DNA of 64,000 nt. Source: Biscogniauxia marginata (taxonomy: Eukaryota; Ascomycota; Sordariomycetes; Xylariales; Xylariaceae). A program made the position numbers and the translations under genes. Shown here piece after piece: positions 39,139-51,671 of this stretch. The notes under the pieces were generated by a model. The model saw nothing but the letters and a program-made list of their open reading frames with translations, ran no database searches and was not told the DNA's origin. Location of the stretch: contig MU404070.1 of NCBI GenBank assembly GCA_022695795.1, positions 1-64,000 on the forward strand, read 5' to 3'. Numbering within the stretch: the first letter of the stretch is position 1; the number at the start of each line of letters is the position of its first letter.

Positions 39139-41552
39139 ACCCAAAGCTGGAGAAGACATGGTAAATAGTGAGCATATCACGGATGGACACAAAAGGAAGG
39201 CTTGCATGTAATTCAACATATGGCAAAGATTGGATAACGACGAGCATTGCCAGTGGACCGAAAAGACAGTAGCATGGTCTGGAGTAGGAAAAGAGCGCGT
39301 CAATTTCAACAGAAAACTACAGCATGATAGCGAAATGGAATGGGAAAAGACTGGAAACGGTACAGCGGCTGGCGCAAAAAGTATGTCTACATCACTCATA
39401 GCTTGTTGTTGTGACCCCACAACGGAAATTTATAGTCGGCATGATTTCATTACGTGGTCCCAGAACAGCATAAAGCTGGTTGCTTAGAATGTTGGGGACT
39501 TGTCCACGTGGAAAATACGTGACTAAGAGTTGTTTATCGTATGTACGTACCTAAGGTATCTTAGTTTACATATGTATCGAACTTGCTGGTCTATATACCC
39601 ATGACTGGGATATATGATCATAGTACATGACATCTAGTAGTTTGCGTGTATTGAAGAAGAAAGGAGACAGCGAAACGGAGGTAGAAAAAAAAGAAAAAAA
39701 AAAGACGATTACATCTCCTTATCCTCCACCTACCTGTAGTTAAACCTTAGGTACCTACTGGTAGGTAGTAAACAGTTGGTACATAACGGCTGGCTAAGTA
39801 CTACCACGCTACCTAGACATACTGTAGTCGGGATACTACCTCTGCTAGGAGTTCACGCAGGCATCCGGGATGTATATCATACCTGTGTTTCTTTTTTACT
39901 ACCATCCCCAAGAAAGCCAATGGTCAAAACGCGACAAAGCTGAAACAGACATTGACGTAGTGTGTTTAGGTATTAGACAGTGACGACGGAGTGATAGAAA
40001 GACCGAAGAGCTTTGGAAATCCGGGGGACGGGTTCAACGGACCAAAGCCCCCGCTAAACCAAACAGAGGAAATAGAAAGAAAAAAGAAACTACAGAATAG
40101 GTACTTAGAGGTACGTGAGAATCGCCAAGGAAAGGTCCCATCTATCCAACCTCTTGGGGAGGTAGGGTTATGACTAGTGCCCCCTGCAGATACCCGGGTG
40201 GTCATCGTCTGCTCGCATATGCGTCCGAAGAAAAGAAAAGAAAATTAATATTTATATATTTCCTTTCTTTTCTTTTCTGTGGAGGTGGGCATTCATCGGG
40301 AATTTGACGAAATTTCTTGACGAGAAACAAGGGCGAGCGCGGTAAACTTTGTATGTATAAGAAAGTAGTTCTGCTATATGCAGACTATATAATCTGCAAG
40401 AGATACAGACCTAACCATTTAGACCTACCTACTACTTACCTAGGTATGTACCTACTAATAGATATGACCTATACCTATTACTTCGATGGACTGAACATAC
40501 CTGAATCAATCAAACTCCAGGATTTCCCGGTTCTCGGAGTTGACAAGGTACGTCAAATAACTGTGTAATCCAGGAGTTTGTAGGTTGTATGAACATGTCA
40601 TGTAAGTGTATCGCTGCGTTGCTTATAGGTACTGAACCTGGTTGGTAGGTAGGTAGCTAGGTCTTGTTTGTATCCTTTTATGTGTACAACTAGCTGACTA
40701 TAGTTGGTACACGTCTCGAGATCAGACGTTCCCATTGCTGAAAACTGATGACACAATTTTCAGAAATGAAAACATGACTGATGGTATTCTTTTTGTCGGT
40801 GAGAAGACAAGGACAAAAAAAGATTACATGCTTAGGTCCAAATGTTCCCCTCCGCTTGTGCAGAGGTAAATGGGGGGTACACGGTCCAAGAAAGGAGGTC
40901 GCGCATGCTTCCCATTGGTCGAAAAGGCCACTAAAACCCCAAACAAGGTAAGCCTGGCGAAGGCCTACGCACCCTGAAGAAACAGTGAATTGGCTGAGGC
41001 CACGCTCGGGAGACCCTTTTTACCCCTGTCAATTGTGTCCGTGCTAGGCTCAGCTGGGCAACCGTTCTCCCTTTATCCCCAAAACCACTGCATCTTTTTC
41101 TCTTGAAGGCGGGCTGGCACACGGTTAATCCTATAATCCCCAACCTACCTCCTTACGTAGTACCATCTCCCAAGCTCTGGCTCTCTCTCTCTCTCTGCTT
41201 GCTTGACTTGTCACGGTCAATCTCAACACCAGCCTCTGTCCAAGCACGGGAATCTCTCGCCCATCTCCTGCTTTCTACTCCTTCGTCGAGAGCTGCAGGC
41301 CCGTCAGATACCCTTCCCCTCATATCTTCTCTTTCTTTCTGCCCAACTGCATTCTAGTGGCTAAGGACCGCTTCTTTCAGTCGGTACATACACTTTGGAC
41401 AAGTCTCTTCGAGCCCGTCTCGTCCACTCCGATCCACACGAATGCCTTCAGCTTTCGCTTCCCCCTAAGTGTCTCTACAACCTTGCATCGCTCTGCGATA
41501 CGGTCGGCATCAATTCGAACTTACCTGAGCGCGATTCTCCCATCCGCCTCCC
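39139..41552. other. Intergenic region serine gene / myosin V
   Basis: No gene seen in 2.4 kb. The region has A-rich runs near 39680-39710, TAGGTACCTA words, a purine/pyrimidine inverted repeat at 40229-40278 and a CT-rich stretch at 41170-41350 typical of a fungal leader before the myosin start. Confidence 0.55.
40229..40278. repeat. Inverted repeat, 15-bp A/G-rich arms
   Basis: The left arm AGAAAAGAAAAGAAA (40229-40243) is the exact reverse complement of 40264-40278, with a 20-nt AT-rich loop. The arms are also internally periodic (GAAAA), so the pairing may be a by-product of two simple repeats. Confidence 0.8.
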
Positions 41553-44500
41553 ATGTCGCACAACTACGATGTTGGTACGAGAGCTTGGCAGCCCGATGCC
41601 ACCGAGGGTTGGGTGCCGTCCGAGGTTGTCAAGAAGACGGTCGACGGCGACAAGGTGACGCTGGTGTTCAAGTTCGAAAATGAAGAGGTACGCAACGCTC
41701 CTGTCTTGCCATGATATATCTCAGTCGAGCTGACCGCCTCCATCTTCTCCAGACCAAAGAGATTCAGGTGTCCTTGGAGGGCCTGCAGAGTGGCAATGAC
41801 CCGGCTCTACCACCTCTGATGAACCCTGCCATGCTTGAAGCCAGTGATGATTTAACGAATCTGTCCCATCTCAACGAGCCAGCCGGTATGCTCTGCGTTG
41901 CGAACAAGTGCGAGTCTATTAGGAACCCCGTTACTGACTCAACCCATCTCCACAGTTCTCCAAGCCATTCGCCTTCGATATGCCCAAAAGGAAATCTACA
42001 CATATAGTGGTATAGTGCTGATAGCTACAAATCCTTTTGCTCGCGTCGACTCTCTCTACGTACCCGGAATGGTTCAAGTCTACGCGGGCAAACAGCGGGA
42101 GACTCAGGCCCCCCATCTATTCGCTATTGCTGAAGAGGCTTTCATGTGAACAAGCTTTCCCCCCCTGCCTTACCGACCACGCACAACTAACCAGTTTCGC
42201 AGAAAAATGATTAAAGATGGCCGGAATCAAACTGTTGTGGTTTCGGGAGAGTCCGGTGCTGGAAAGACCGTCAGTGCAAAATACATCATGCGATACTTCG
42301 CCACAAGAGAATCTCCAGACAATGTAGGACGCCGGACCGTCAAAGGTGCCGAGGCAATGAGCGAGACTGAGGAGCAAATTCTGGCAACCAACCCTATCAT
42401 GGAAGCTTTCGGAAACGCTAAAACGACTCGAAACGACAACTCGTCTCGATTTGGAAAGTACATCGAGATTATGTTTGACGGCAAGACGAACATTATCGGT
42501 GCAAGGATTCGGACTTACCTCCTGGAGCGGTCGAGATTGGTCTTCCAGCCCCTGAAGGAGAGGAATTATCACATTTTCTATCAGCTCCTGGCCGGAGCGA
42601 CGGAGAAGGAGCGCCAGGGGTTGGGTCTGTTACCGGTTGAGCAGTTTGACTACCTCAACCAAGGCAACGCCCCCACCATCGATGGTATGGATGATAAGGC
42701 CGAGTTCATGGCTACGAAGAAATCTCTAAAGACCATCGGAGTCGACGAAACCCAGCAGGCAGGCATTTTCAACCTCCTCGCGGGTCTTCTGCACCTTGGC
42801 AATGTTAAGATCACTGCTTCGCGAAATGACAGCGTATTGGCTCCGAACGAACCTTCCCTGGAGCGCGCTTGTAGTATTCTTGGTATTGATGCCACAAATT
42901 TTGCTAAATGGATTGTGAAGAAACAGCTTGTTACTCGTGGAGAGAAGATTGTCTCCAATCTTACCCAACAACAAGCTATCGTTGTCCGGGACTCGGTTGC
43001 AAAATACATCTACTCTAGCCTGTTTGACTGGCTCGTGGAAGTTATCAATAGAAGTCTTGCTGCCGAGGAGGTCTTAAGCCGTGTTACCTCCTTTATTGGT
43101 GTCCTTGATATTTACGGGTTTGAGCACTTTGCCAAGAATTCCTTCGAGCAGTTCTGCATCAACTACGCCAACGAGAAGTTACAACAGCAATTCAACTCGC
43201 ACGTGTTTAGACTTGAGCAAGAAGAATATGTTCGAGAGCAGATCGACTGGACTTTCATCGAGTTCTCTGACAACCAGCCATGTATCGACCTGATCGAAGG
43301 CAAATTAGGTATTCTATCATTACTTGATGAAGAATCTAGGTTGCCTATGGGTACAGATGAGCAATTCGTCACTAAGCTCCATCACAACTTTTCCGGCGAC
43401 AAGAACAAGTTCTACAAGAAGCCCCGTTTTGGCAAGTCTGCATTTACGGTGCGCCACTATGCCGTCGACGTCACTTACGAGTCGGAGGGATTCATTGAGA
43501 AGAACAGAGATACAGTGCCGGATGAGCACATGGAGGTATTGCGTTCTTCAACGAACAAATTCCTTCGCCAGGTGCTAGCCGCTGCATTGGCCGTCCGTGA
43601 GAAGGATGTGGCGTCAGCTAGCTCTGCTGTTGCCAAGCCCGCGGCAGGGAGGAAGATAGGAGTCGCTGTTAACCGCAAGCCGACTCTGGGTGGCATATTC
43701 CGTTCCTCTCTTATCGAGCTCATGACTACCATCGGAAATACCAATGTCCATTACATCCGATGTATCAAGCCCAATGAAGCCAAAGAAGCGTGGAAGTTCG
43801 AGGGCCCTATGGTTCTCAGCCAACTTAGAGCTTGTGGTGTCCTCGAGACCATCCGCATTAGCTGTGCTGGTTATCCAGGGCGCTGGACCTATGAAGAATT
43901 CGCTTTGCGATACTATCTATTGATCCCGTCAACTCAATGGCAGACTGAAATACGAGAATTGGTCAAAGAAATTCTCGCTCAGGCGCTTGGCCAGGGAACG
44001 GGAACGGGAACAGATAGTTATCAACTAGGTCTGACCAAGATTTTCTTCCGTGCTGGTATGCTGGCCCACTTGGAAAACATGCGCCAGAACCGCATGAGCG
44101 AAGCGGCCATAATGATCCAGAAGAATCTTAGAGCCAAGTATTATCGACGAAAGTACCTTGAAGCGCGGGACGGTATTGTTGCGTTCCAATCTCTCGCGAG
44201 AGCCCATGCGACCCGAGCCAAGGCACAAGAGCTGCGCACGATCAAGGCAGCAACAACCATCCAGAGAGTGTGGAGAGGATACAAGCAGCGAAAGGAGTTC
44301 CTGCGGATCCGCAACGATGTTGTCCTTGCCCAAGCTGCTATCAAAGGATACCTGCGAAGAAAAGAGATTATGGAGACACGCGTGGGCAATGCTGTACTTA
44401 TTATCCAACGTGTGTGGCGATCGAGAAGGGCGCTTCGCACGTGGAGAAGCTACCGCAAGAAGATTGTCTTGGTCCAGAGTTTGTGGCGTGGAAGACAAGC

Positions 44501-46647
44501 CAGGAAGGGATACAAGAAGATTCGGGAGGAAGCCCGCGATCTGAAGCAAATCTCGTACAAGCTAGAAAACAAGGTGGTCGAGCTAACTCAGTCCTTGGGC
44601 ACGATGAAGTCGCAAAACAAGAATCTAATCAGCCAGGTCGAGAATTACGAAAATCAGATCAAGTCGTGGAAGAGCCGGCACAATGCCCTCGAAACTCGGA
44701 CGAAGGAGCTTCAAGTGGAGGCCAACCAGGCTGGTATCGCTGTCGCCAAGTTGCAAGCAATGGAGGAAGATATGAAGAAACTGCAACACAACTTCGAGGA
44801 GTCAACTTCGAACGTCAAGCGCATGCAGGAGGAGGAGCGAGAACTAAAGGAGTCCCTCCGGACCGCCAATGCCGAACTAGAGCGTATCCAGCAAGAGACC
44901 ACGATGCACGAAAACGAGAAGAATACGCTGAGAGAACAGCTAGCGCATATGGCAGAGGAACTCGAGCTGGCCAGGCGTTCGGGCCCGGTCAACGGAGAGC
45001 TGACGAATGGCAACTCCGCGCCTCCGCCTGCGAACGGCTTGATCAACTTAGTCTCGTCCAAGAAGCCCAAGCGACGGAGCGCCGGTGCCGAACCCAGCGG
45101 AATGGACCGCTTCAGTGCAGCTTACAACCCACGGCCAGTTTCTATGGCCGTTACCGGTGGTATGAACCGACCTCCTACGAGCTTCCTTCCGGGAGTGGAC
45201 ACCATCGAGATGGAGCTAGAGAATCTGCTTGCGGACGAGGATGGCCTAAACGAGGAGGTGACCATGGGTCTGATCAGGAACCTCCGGATCCCTTCGCCAA
45301 ACACAAATCCACCACCTTCGGACAAGGAGGTCCTCTTCCCATCTTATCTCATTAACCTCGTGACATCCGAAATGTGGAATAACGGCTTCGTTAAGGAATC
45401 AGAGAGGTTCTTGGCCAACGTCATGCAGTCGATCCAGCAAGAAGTGATGCAACACGACGGCGACGATGCCATCAACCCCGGCGCGTTCTGGCTGTCCAAC
45501 GTGCATGAGATGCTTTCATTCGTGTTCCTTGCTGAGGATTGGTACGAGGCGCAGAAGACGGACAATTATGAGTATGACCGACTGCTGGAGATCGTCAAGC
45601 ATGATCTTGAGAGTTTGGAGTTCAACATATATCACACTTGGATGAAGATTCTCAAGAAAAAGCTACAGAAGATGGTCATCCCGGCTATCATCGAGTCTCA
45701 GTCACTGCCCGGCTTTGTCACGAATGAAAATAACAGATTCCTTGGCAAGCTGCTGCAGTCAAACTCGGCACCCGCCTACAGCATGGATAATCTGCTGAGT
45801 CTTCTGAACAACGTATTCAGGGCAATGAAGGCTTACTACCTGGAGGACTCTATCATTACCCAGACGGTTACAGAGCTACTCCGCCTGGTGGGTGTCACGG
45901 CTTTCAATGATCTTCTCATGCGACGAAACTTCCTCTCGTGGAAGCGAGGCTTGCAGATCAACTACAACATCACTCGTATCGAAGAGTGGTGCAAGAGCCA
46001 CGACATGCCGGAGGGTACTTTACAGCTTGAACATCTGATGGTATGTTGACAAGAAGCGTGTCTGTTTCCGTATTGCGGCGCAAATGCTAACAAGGATTAT
46101 AGCAAGCTACGAAGCTTCTCCAGCTTAAGAAAGCAACATTGAACGACATTGAGATCATCCAAGACATCTGCTGGATGTGAGTAACATATTACATGTCATG
46201 GTAGCATCTACTGACTGACTTTCGCAGGCTCTCGCCCAATCAAATCCAGAAGTTGCTCAACCAATATCTTGTGGCCGACTACGAACAGCCAATCAACGGA
46301 GAAATCATGAAGGCAGTAGCGTCGAGAGTAACAGAGAAGAGTGATGTACTACTATTGCAAGCTGTAGATATGGACGATAGTGGGCCCTACGAGATCGCCG
46401 AACCACGTGCGATCACGGCACTTGAGACTTATACGCCATCATGTAAGCCTAGAAACTACAAGCGTATATGCGGATTTGAACTAACCGTGGACACTTAGGG
46501 TTGCAAACACCAAGACTTAAGCGGCTGGCGGAGATAGTATCTGCGCAGGCCATCGCTCAACAAGAGAAGATGGAAGCGGAAGAATACGACGGCGACGACA
46601 CAATCCCCGAAGGAGACGGGGTCGAAGTCGAGGTCGATGGTGCGTAG
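41553..46647 (+). CDS. MYO2: Class V myosin heavy chain
   Basis: Seven exons (41553-41687, 41753-41885, 41956-42145, 42203-46040, 46103-46176, 46228-46442, 46499-46647) give 1577 residues, the length of yeast Myo2. Order: SH3-like N-terminus (DVGTRAWQPD, EGWVPSEV), motor with P-loop GESGAGKT (168-175), switch I NDNSSRFGK, switch II DIYGFEHF, actin-binding words and CIKPNEA. Six IQ motifs follow (about 786-935, e.g. IQRVWRGYKQRK), then a coiled coil (about 935-1085). The C-terminal globular DIL cargo domain (about 1240-1520) contains YNFLRR-like FNDLLMRRNFLSWKRGLQI. The tail ends acidic. Role: actin-based transport of vesicles and organelles to the hyphal tip. Motor motifs are intact. The first three introns split the N-terminal region into small exons; introns are 51-70 nt. 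Confidence 0.97.
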
Positions 46648-47655
46648 AACCGCATGATGGCCTCAGAACTCACAGGTTGCAACTTTCGATCGATTCGAAT
46701 CTCTTGACGTCGATATGTCCATGATTAGCACGATAATATACGATAAGCATGTGTATGGTGGCTAAGGATTGGGCGAAAAAAAATAGTTGGAAGTAGACAA
46801 CAGCTTCGGGTGATTATCTCTGGTGAGGCTAGGCCACATTAGATGGGAAGCTCGAGAGCATGTCCGGGTAAGCCCATGGGTTGTTTTAATGGATATCAGA
46901 GGCATGATTGAACTAGAAGGCTCACGCGAACCATGAACGGGCGTTTATTATTAGTATTCTTCTTCTTACTTCCCGAATTTTCTTTTCTTTCCCCCCTGCG
47001 CAATCTCTAGTTTTGGGGAGGCGAGCGAGAAAGTGTGACGAGAGAGAGTGTATCAAAATGCAGAATAGTAGGGTGTAGCATCTACATGTGCGAGCGGACG
47101 GGGGTTCTGTACATTTGCGACAAAGAAAGAAAAGAAAAGTTTTTGGTCCGATGGAGGCAATACGTGTCCTCCGGTCATTCTGTCCTACCTATTCTGGCAT
47201 ATCTTACAGTATTTGATATTAATAGTGAATCAGCTCTTGCACTTGCGTAGGGCGAATGTCGGGATGCTTAGAAAAGGTGCACGTGACTAGAATTACCTAC
47301 CTAGATCAATTGTGTGCTTAGTAAGCATACTTATGCCTACTTCAATACTTCGCATATTGAATAATTTTTTTTCCTGACAGGGAGAGGCTTAACTCTTTCT
47401 CAAAAACCACTTTTTCACCGTAATTCTCCGTTCACCCCCTTTTCAACTCTATAAGAGAATTTGATTAGTGTCTCAGTACTTGAGGTTATCGCTTTTTGCT
47501 AGAGTTCCATATCTTCTTATTCTTTCTTCCGTTCCTGAACTTAGTCAAGATCGGAGGTTAAAACATAAAACGCCAAAACAGAAAAGCAGGTCTGGAGGAA
47601 AAAAAAGGGGGGGACTACAAAAAATAACAAAAAGGAGACAGAAGAAAACGAAATC
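46648..47655. other. Intergenic region myosin V / FAP7
   Basis: The myosin 3' UTR is followed by the FAP7 promoter region. An A-rich stretch runs to the FAP7 start (about 47565-47655). No further gene was seen. Confidence 0.6.
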
Positions 47656-48621
47656 ATGCGCACTAGCCCGAACATCATCGTCACGGGCACGCCCGGCGTC
47701 GGAAAGACGACGCACTGCGAGGCGCTGGCCGAGAGGACGGGGCTCCGCCACGTTTCGGTCAATCAGGTCGTTAAGGATAAGGGGTGCCACGAGGGCTGGG
47801 ACGAGGAGTACCTGAGCTGGATCGTGGACGAGGATAAGGTGCGTTTTTATTTATATTTCTTAAAATTTCCTTTTTTTTTCCCGGTGAGCGGAGGCGAAGG
47901 AGGTGAGGAGGGGAGTTATTCTCGCGTCATCTTTTGTTGTGGGAAGGTGGGTTTTATAAGTTAGGTGAGCATGAGAGAGATGAGAGAGAGAGAGAGCATC
48001 TCTCTCATGCCTTCCCTGGCTAGTATGAGGTGGGAGGGGAGGGAAATATGAGTACTTGGAAAAAGGAGAAGAAGGAGGCTTGAGAGCTTACAAAGTGGTT
48101 ATAGTTGCTGGATGCCCTCGAGGAGGAGGCCAAGGCCGGCGGGTGCATCATAGATTGGCACGCGTGCGATCTGTTCCCCGAGAGCTGGATCGACCTCGTC
48201 GTCGTATTGAGGGTGGACTCGACCGTGCTGTATGACCGGTTGTCTGCGCGGTGAGTAACACGGGCCGATGAAAGCTTGTCGCTTGATATGAATGAAATGA
48301 TTCCCCTACCCTTTTTTTTTTTTTTTATGGTTTTTTGGTCATGGAACTCTAACGGAAGGTATTCGTAGGAAATACCCCGAGGCGAAGCTGCAGGAGAACC
48401 TCGACTCGGAGATCATGCAGGTGCTGCTGCAGGAGGCCCGGGACTCTTACGACGGGCGCATCGTCGTCGAGCTCACGAGCAACACGACCGACGAGATGGA
48501 CGGCAACGTCGATCGCATCGAGGCCTGGGTCAGGCAGTGGAAGAAGGATAATCATGCTGCTTCTCCTGGCATGACGGATGGGGATGGGGGCGGGGGCGGG
48601 GGCGAGGAGGAAGACGCGTGA
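47656..48621 (+). CDS. FAP7: Adenylate kinase 6 / FAP7 ribosome biogenesis NTPase
   Basis: Three exons (47656-47838, 48105-48250, 48369-48621) give 193 residues. The P-loop is GTPGVGKT (10-17). Other family words are NQVVKDKGCHEGWDEEYLSW, WHACDLFPESWIDLVVVLR, LYDRLSARKYPEAKLQENLDSEIMQVLLQEARDSY and VELTSNTTDEM, all typical of AK6/Fap7. Fap7 is an atypical adenylate kinase/ATPase needed for final 18S rRNA maturation in pre-40S particles with Rps14. The C-terminus adds a Gly/Asp-rich tail (GDGGGGGGEEEDA) beyond the core. The first intron is long for this locus (266 nt) and contains a perfect 14-bp hairpin; intron 2 is 118 nt with a long T tract. Confidence 0.94.
47969..48010. repeat. Hairpin inside FAP7 intron 1
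   Basis: GCATGAGAGAGATG (47969-47982) and its exact reverse complement (47997-48010) flank a 14-nt AG-repeat loop, all within intron 1 of FAP7. In RNA it would form a stable stem. Confidence 0.9.
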
Positions 48622-50301
48622 TGGTGGGTGGTTGGTTGGCCCGTGACTGTGTGCAGGTTGGATTCGCATTTTTGGGTCCGGGGCAGGGGCTTACCGCCTA
48701 TCTCTCTGTCCTGGCGAAGAGAAGGAGAGGGAGATGGATATAGTGGAGGGAAACGAAGACAAGTTTCGCTCTACGCAGTAATGATCACGACGTCGTCAGT
48801 TCTGGACTGGGGGCATAGCCGCACGGGATTTTCTCCGAGAAGAATGGGCGCACAATTCTAAGAGAGATTTGCTGGCGCTTCGACAAATGCAATTCACCCG
48901 CAGACGAGAGGCTGTCTTGACAAGTCGCGCGAGCTGCATGGGTTTGCGGATGTCGAAGACAGCTAACCTAGTTAGCTAGCTTCCTCTAAAGACCCGATGT
49001 ATCTATATATCAGGGGACGATGGATTCCAAAAGTATCTTAGATACCTATGAGCACCTTTGTTTGATGGGTTCATGATCTCCTACAACCTGGAATATACAA
49101 ATTAAATCTGTTATATGTCAGCATTGATGGACAATTGCCGCACGCGCTCATAACCCCTCCCTATTATTTTATTCAGTCTACTTATTATATCATGATGCAG
49201 AAATCCATTCCCCCTACCATTCCCCCGTGATGTGATCGTGGGACAGGGGCTAACGAGTGACGTTATCTAATCCTCGGTAATTCTTACTGGTTACCTATCT
49301 GGATAGGGGTAGAGGGACTCGACGGCCTTGTCCTCAGATTTTGTTTCTCATTATATAACTGCGCAAGTCAGCTAAATGCGGACCACGTTGATGAAGCCTC
49401 TCTTACCTACGATGACTGCATGATACTATTTTTCGTTCTCACACCTGGACGATAGAGCCCCGGGAACACAAAAAGGTGGATGCTCGATGCTGCCTGAGCC
49501 CGTGTTTATCAAACGTCGAGGGCTCGAGCGGGTGGCTGGCTTGGTGGATTATCGATGCAAGCTTTAATTTCGGGCTCAAATAAGGATTTGCTTTCTGTGT
49601 AAACGCTTTTGGTGTTCCTAGTCCTTTTTCTTCTCCTTCTTAATTCTTTAAGTTTTCTGTTGCGAGGAATGTGCGAAGGAAGAGAAAATAAAATATGGAA
49701 CGATATTTGATCATACGTATATAGAAGCCATAAAGAATGTGTACAAGGAAGGTAAATATATATGTATTAAGCTAGGGTCTCCGGGTGATATTTGGTTGTT
49801 ATTTCACGTCAATTCTAACCCCAGTCTATTCACGTAAGTGCTGTAATCTTGAGCTGAATTTCAATACCATTAATGAGGACCTGCACTACTTTACAATTAG
49901 GTATATACATGTAGGTGGCTCGTCGTAATCTTGATTTTATCTTAAGTGGAGGAGGTTCCTTACCTTGATGCATTCTGTTTGACATAGTAGCCTATTGATA
50001 ACGCCGACCATCTACCAGCCAGGTTTCTTAGTACGAGTTGGCATATCATCGGCCTTGGTCTAGGAAACTCCTTGAATGACACTTGATTGGTGATATTACG
50101 GGAGGTAGTACGAAAGAGCTAGTTTATTGGTAAGGCAATGCGATGTAAGCAGTCAGGCTTATGCGCCATGTGGACTTGGCCCGCAACAAGGACTGTGAAT
50201 GAAGTGGTATTTCTTGACAGCGAGGATGGAACTTTTGTATATAACCTCATTATAGAAAGCATCCTAGACACCCTCTTTGGTTGGAATTATTGATAATCAT
50301 A
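48622..50301. other. Start of the gene-poor accessory compartment
   Basis: Past the FAP7 3' UTR, 1.7 kb contain no recognisable gene on either strand. Base composition becomes AT-rich and open frames become short. Confidence 0.55.
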
Positions 50302-51671
50302 TCACTTAAGAGTATTAACGATGATCCCTGGCTTACCACCAGGTGGCTGATATAGTCCTTCCGCGACTAACTTGGCAATACCGAGAAGATCTCTCCATTG
50401 ATTCTCGGTTCTTTCGAGTAACGCCAGGGTAATGAACACACCGATGTCAAAGAATTTCGCAAGCGAAGGACTGCCCTCTTCAGGCATTATGTATTTATTC
50501 ATTGACAAGGTAAGATTATCCTTTTTTAATGACGGTGGAGACATTCTTCAGGATTTGAAGACAGTTTTCGTCTGTCCAGTCATGCAGTATATGCTTAATG
50601 GAATAATTACGGGCATCTTCTCTAATAGTTAGCTAGGACTATCGGATGCGTCCGGTATACTCTAGAAATGGATAACTTTGCCTTTCACGGGGATCTCCTT
50701 AAAGAAGTCAATGGTAGTATTTCTCGATCTTGGTAGGTAGCTGGACACCACTGTCAAGAACGGGTTGTTGGTCCTATAGGATAAGCCTTTCATATAAGTC
50801 GGGGTACTCAATTTTGAACTCTATTATGTCTTGAATACGGCCTCCAGCGACGCCTACTATCACTGGGAGATCATTACTGCTCCCCTGGAGCAATTTCTCC
50901 CTAACCGGGAACCAAGTTGGCCACGAGGGGCGACTGCCTCGATCGCCTTCGACGAAGGTATTCGCGTTCTCCAATACTTCTTTGCCCTCATATTGAGCGA
51001 AATAGTCAAAGACAGGTTCCTTGAAGCTTTGCACCGCTTAGACAATTGCCGCTAGTGGGATCGCTGGGGGTTTGATAGTCCATTTGCTCGAGAATGTCGG
51101 GCGTTCTAAACAGTACGGGCATGATGAAATCGTATTTGGTAAGCCTTCATGTAGTGACTAGGATATTTTAACATTGGTTGAGGTGACAAAAAATACTGGG
51201 CCATGCCCTGGGTGGTGCGTTTCCAGAGGTGCTCTGTCCACTTCGTAGCTCCGTACTGGCTAGAGCCCCTCTCAGAAACCTAACCTGACGCTGTGGGCAT
51301 GAGCAGAACTCGCTGTGTTCTCTTCTCAGTTCTGAAATCACAGAAGCTGCTTCAATGATCTACGAATAAATGCTTCATCAGCACCATTATCCTTCGCAAT
51401 GTCTCCTGCCGGACTCCTGTCACTCTCCGAGAGCATTTGGAATACACTCGACTGGAGAGCAGCACGGATGCACATCCAGATGGAACCTTGTTGGGATGGG
51501 CAATCGTACTGTATGTGCGAGCTTCAATATCTCACTTTCGGTTTGCTCCGAGCAATCTTGAAGCTTCTTTGCCGCTGCTACAGCTTCTAGCCGTGATGGT
51601 TCAGGAAGGACCGATGCCCGAGTCGCTGAAAGCGACTTTGTGATAGTGGAAGCGAATCTCGAGCGCTTCAA
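50302..51671 (-). pseudogene. Decayed fungal O-methyltransferase
   Basis: Reading leftwards, successive frames carry the parts of a SAM-dependent O-methyltransferase (plant-COMT-like fold) in order. The N-terminal helix RLEAVAAAKKL and EILKLAH is at about 51600-51500. A dimerisation/winged-helix remnant IRAALQSSVFQMLSES lies near 51470-51420. The SAM-binding part 51034-50774 has FDYFAQYEG, WFPVREKLL and VIVGVAGGRIQDI. It then runs into a TAG where a Gln (L-Q-D-Q) is expected. The catalytic block KHILHDWTDENCLQILKNV (about 50625-50550) is followed by TAA, and after a frameshift comes VNEYIMPEEG...ERTENQWRDLLG (to 50302). At least two stops and two frame changes make it non-functional. Parental role was probably in secondary metabolism. 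The TAG (CAG to TAG) fits C-to-T mutation. Confidence 0.85.
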
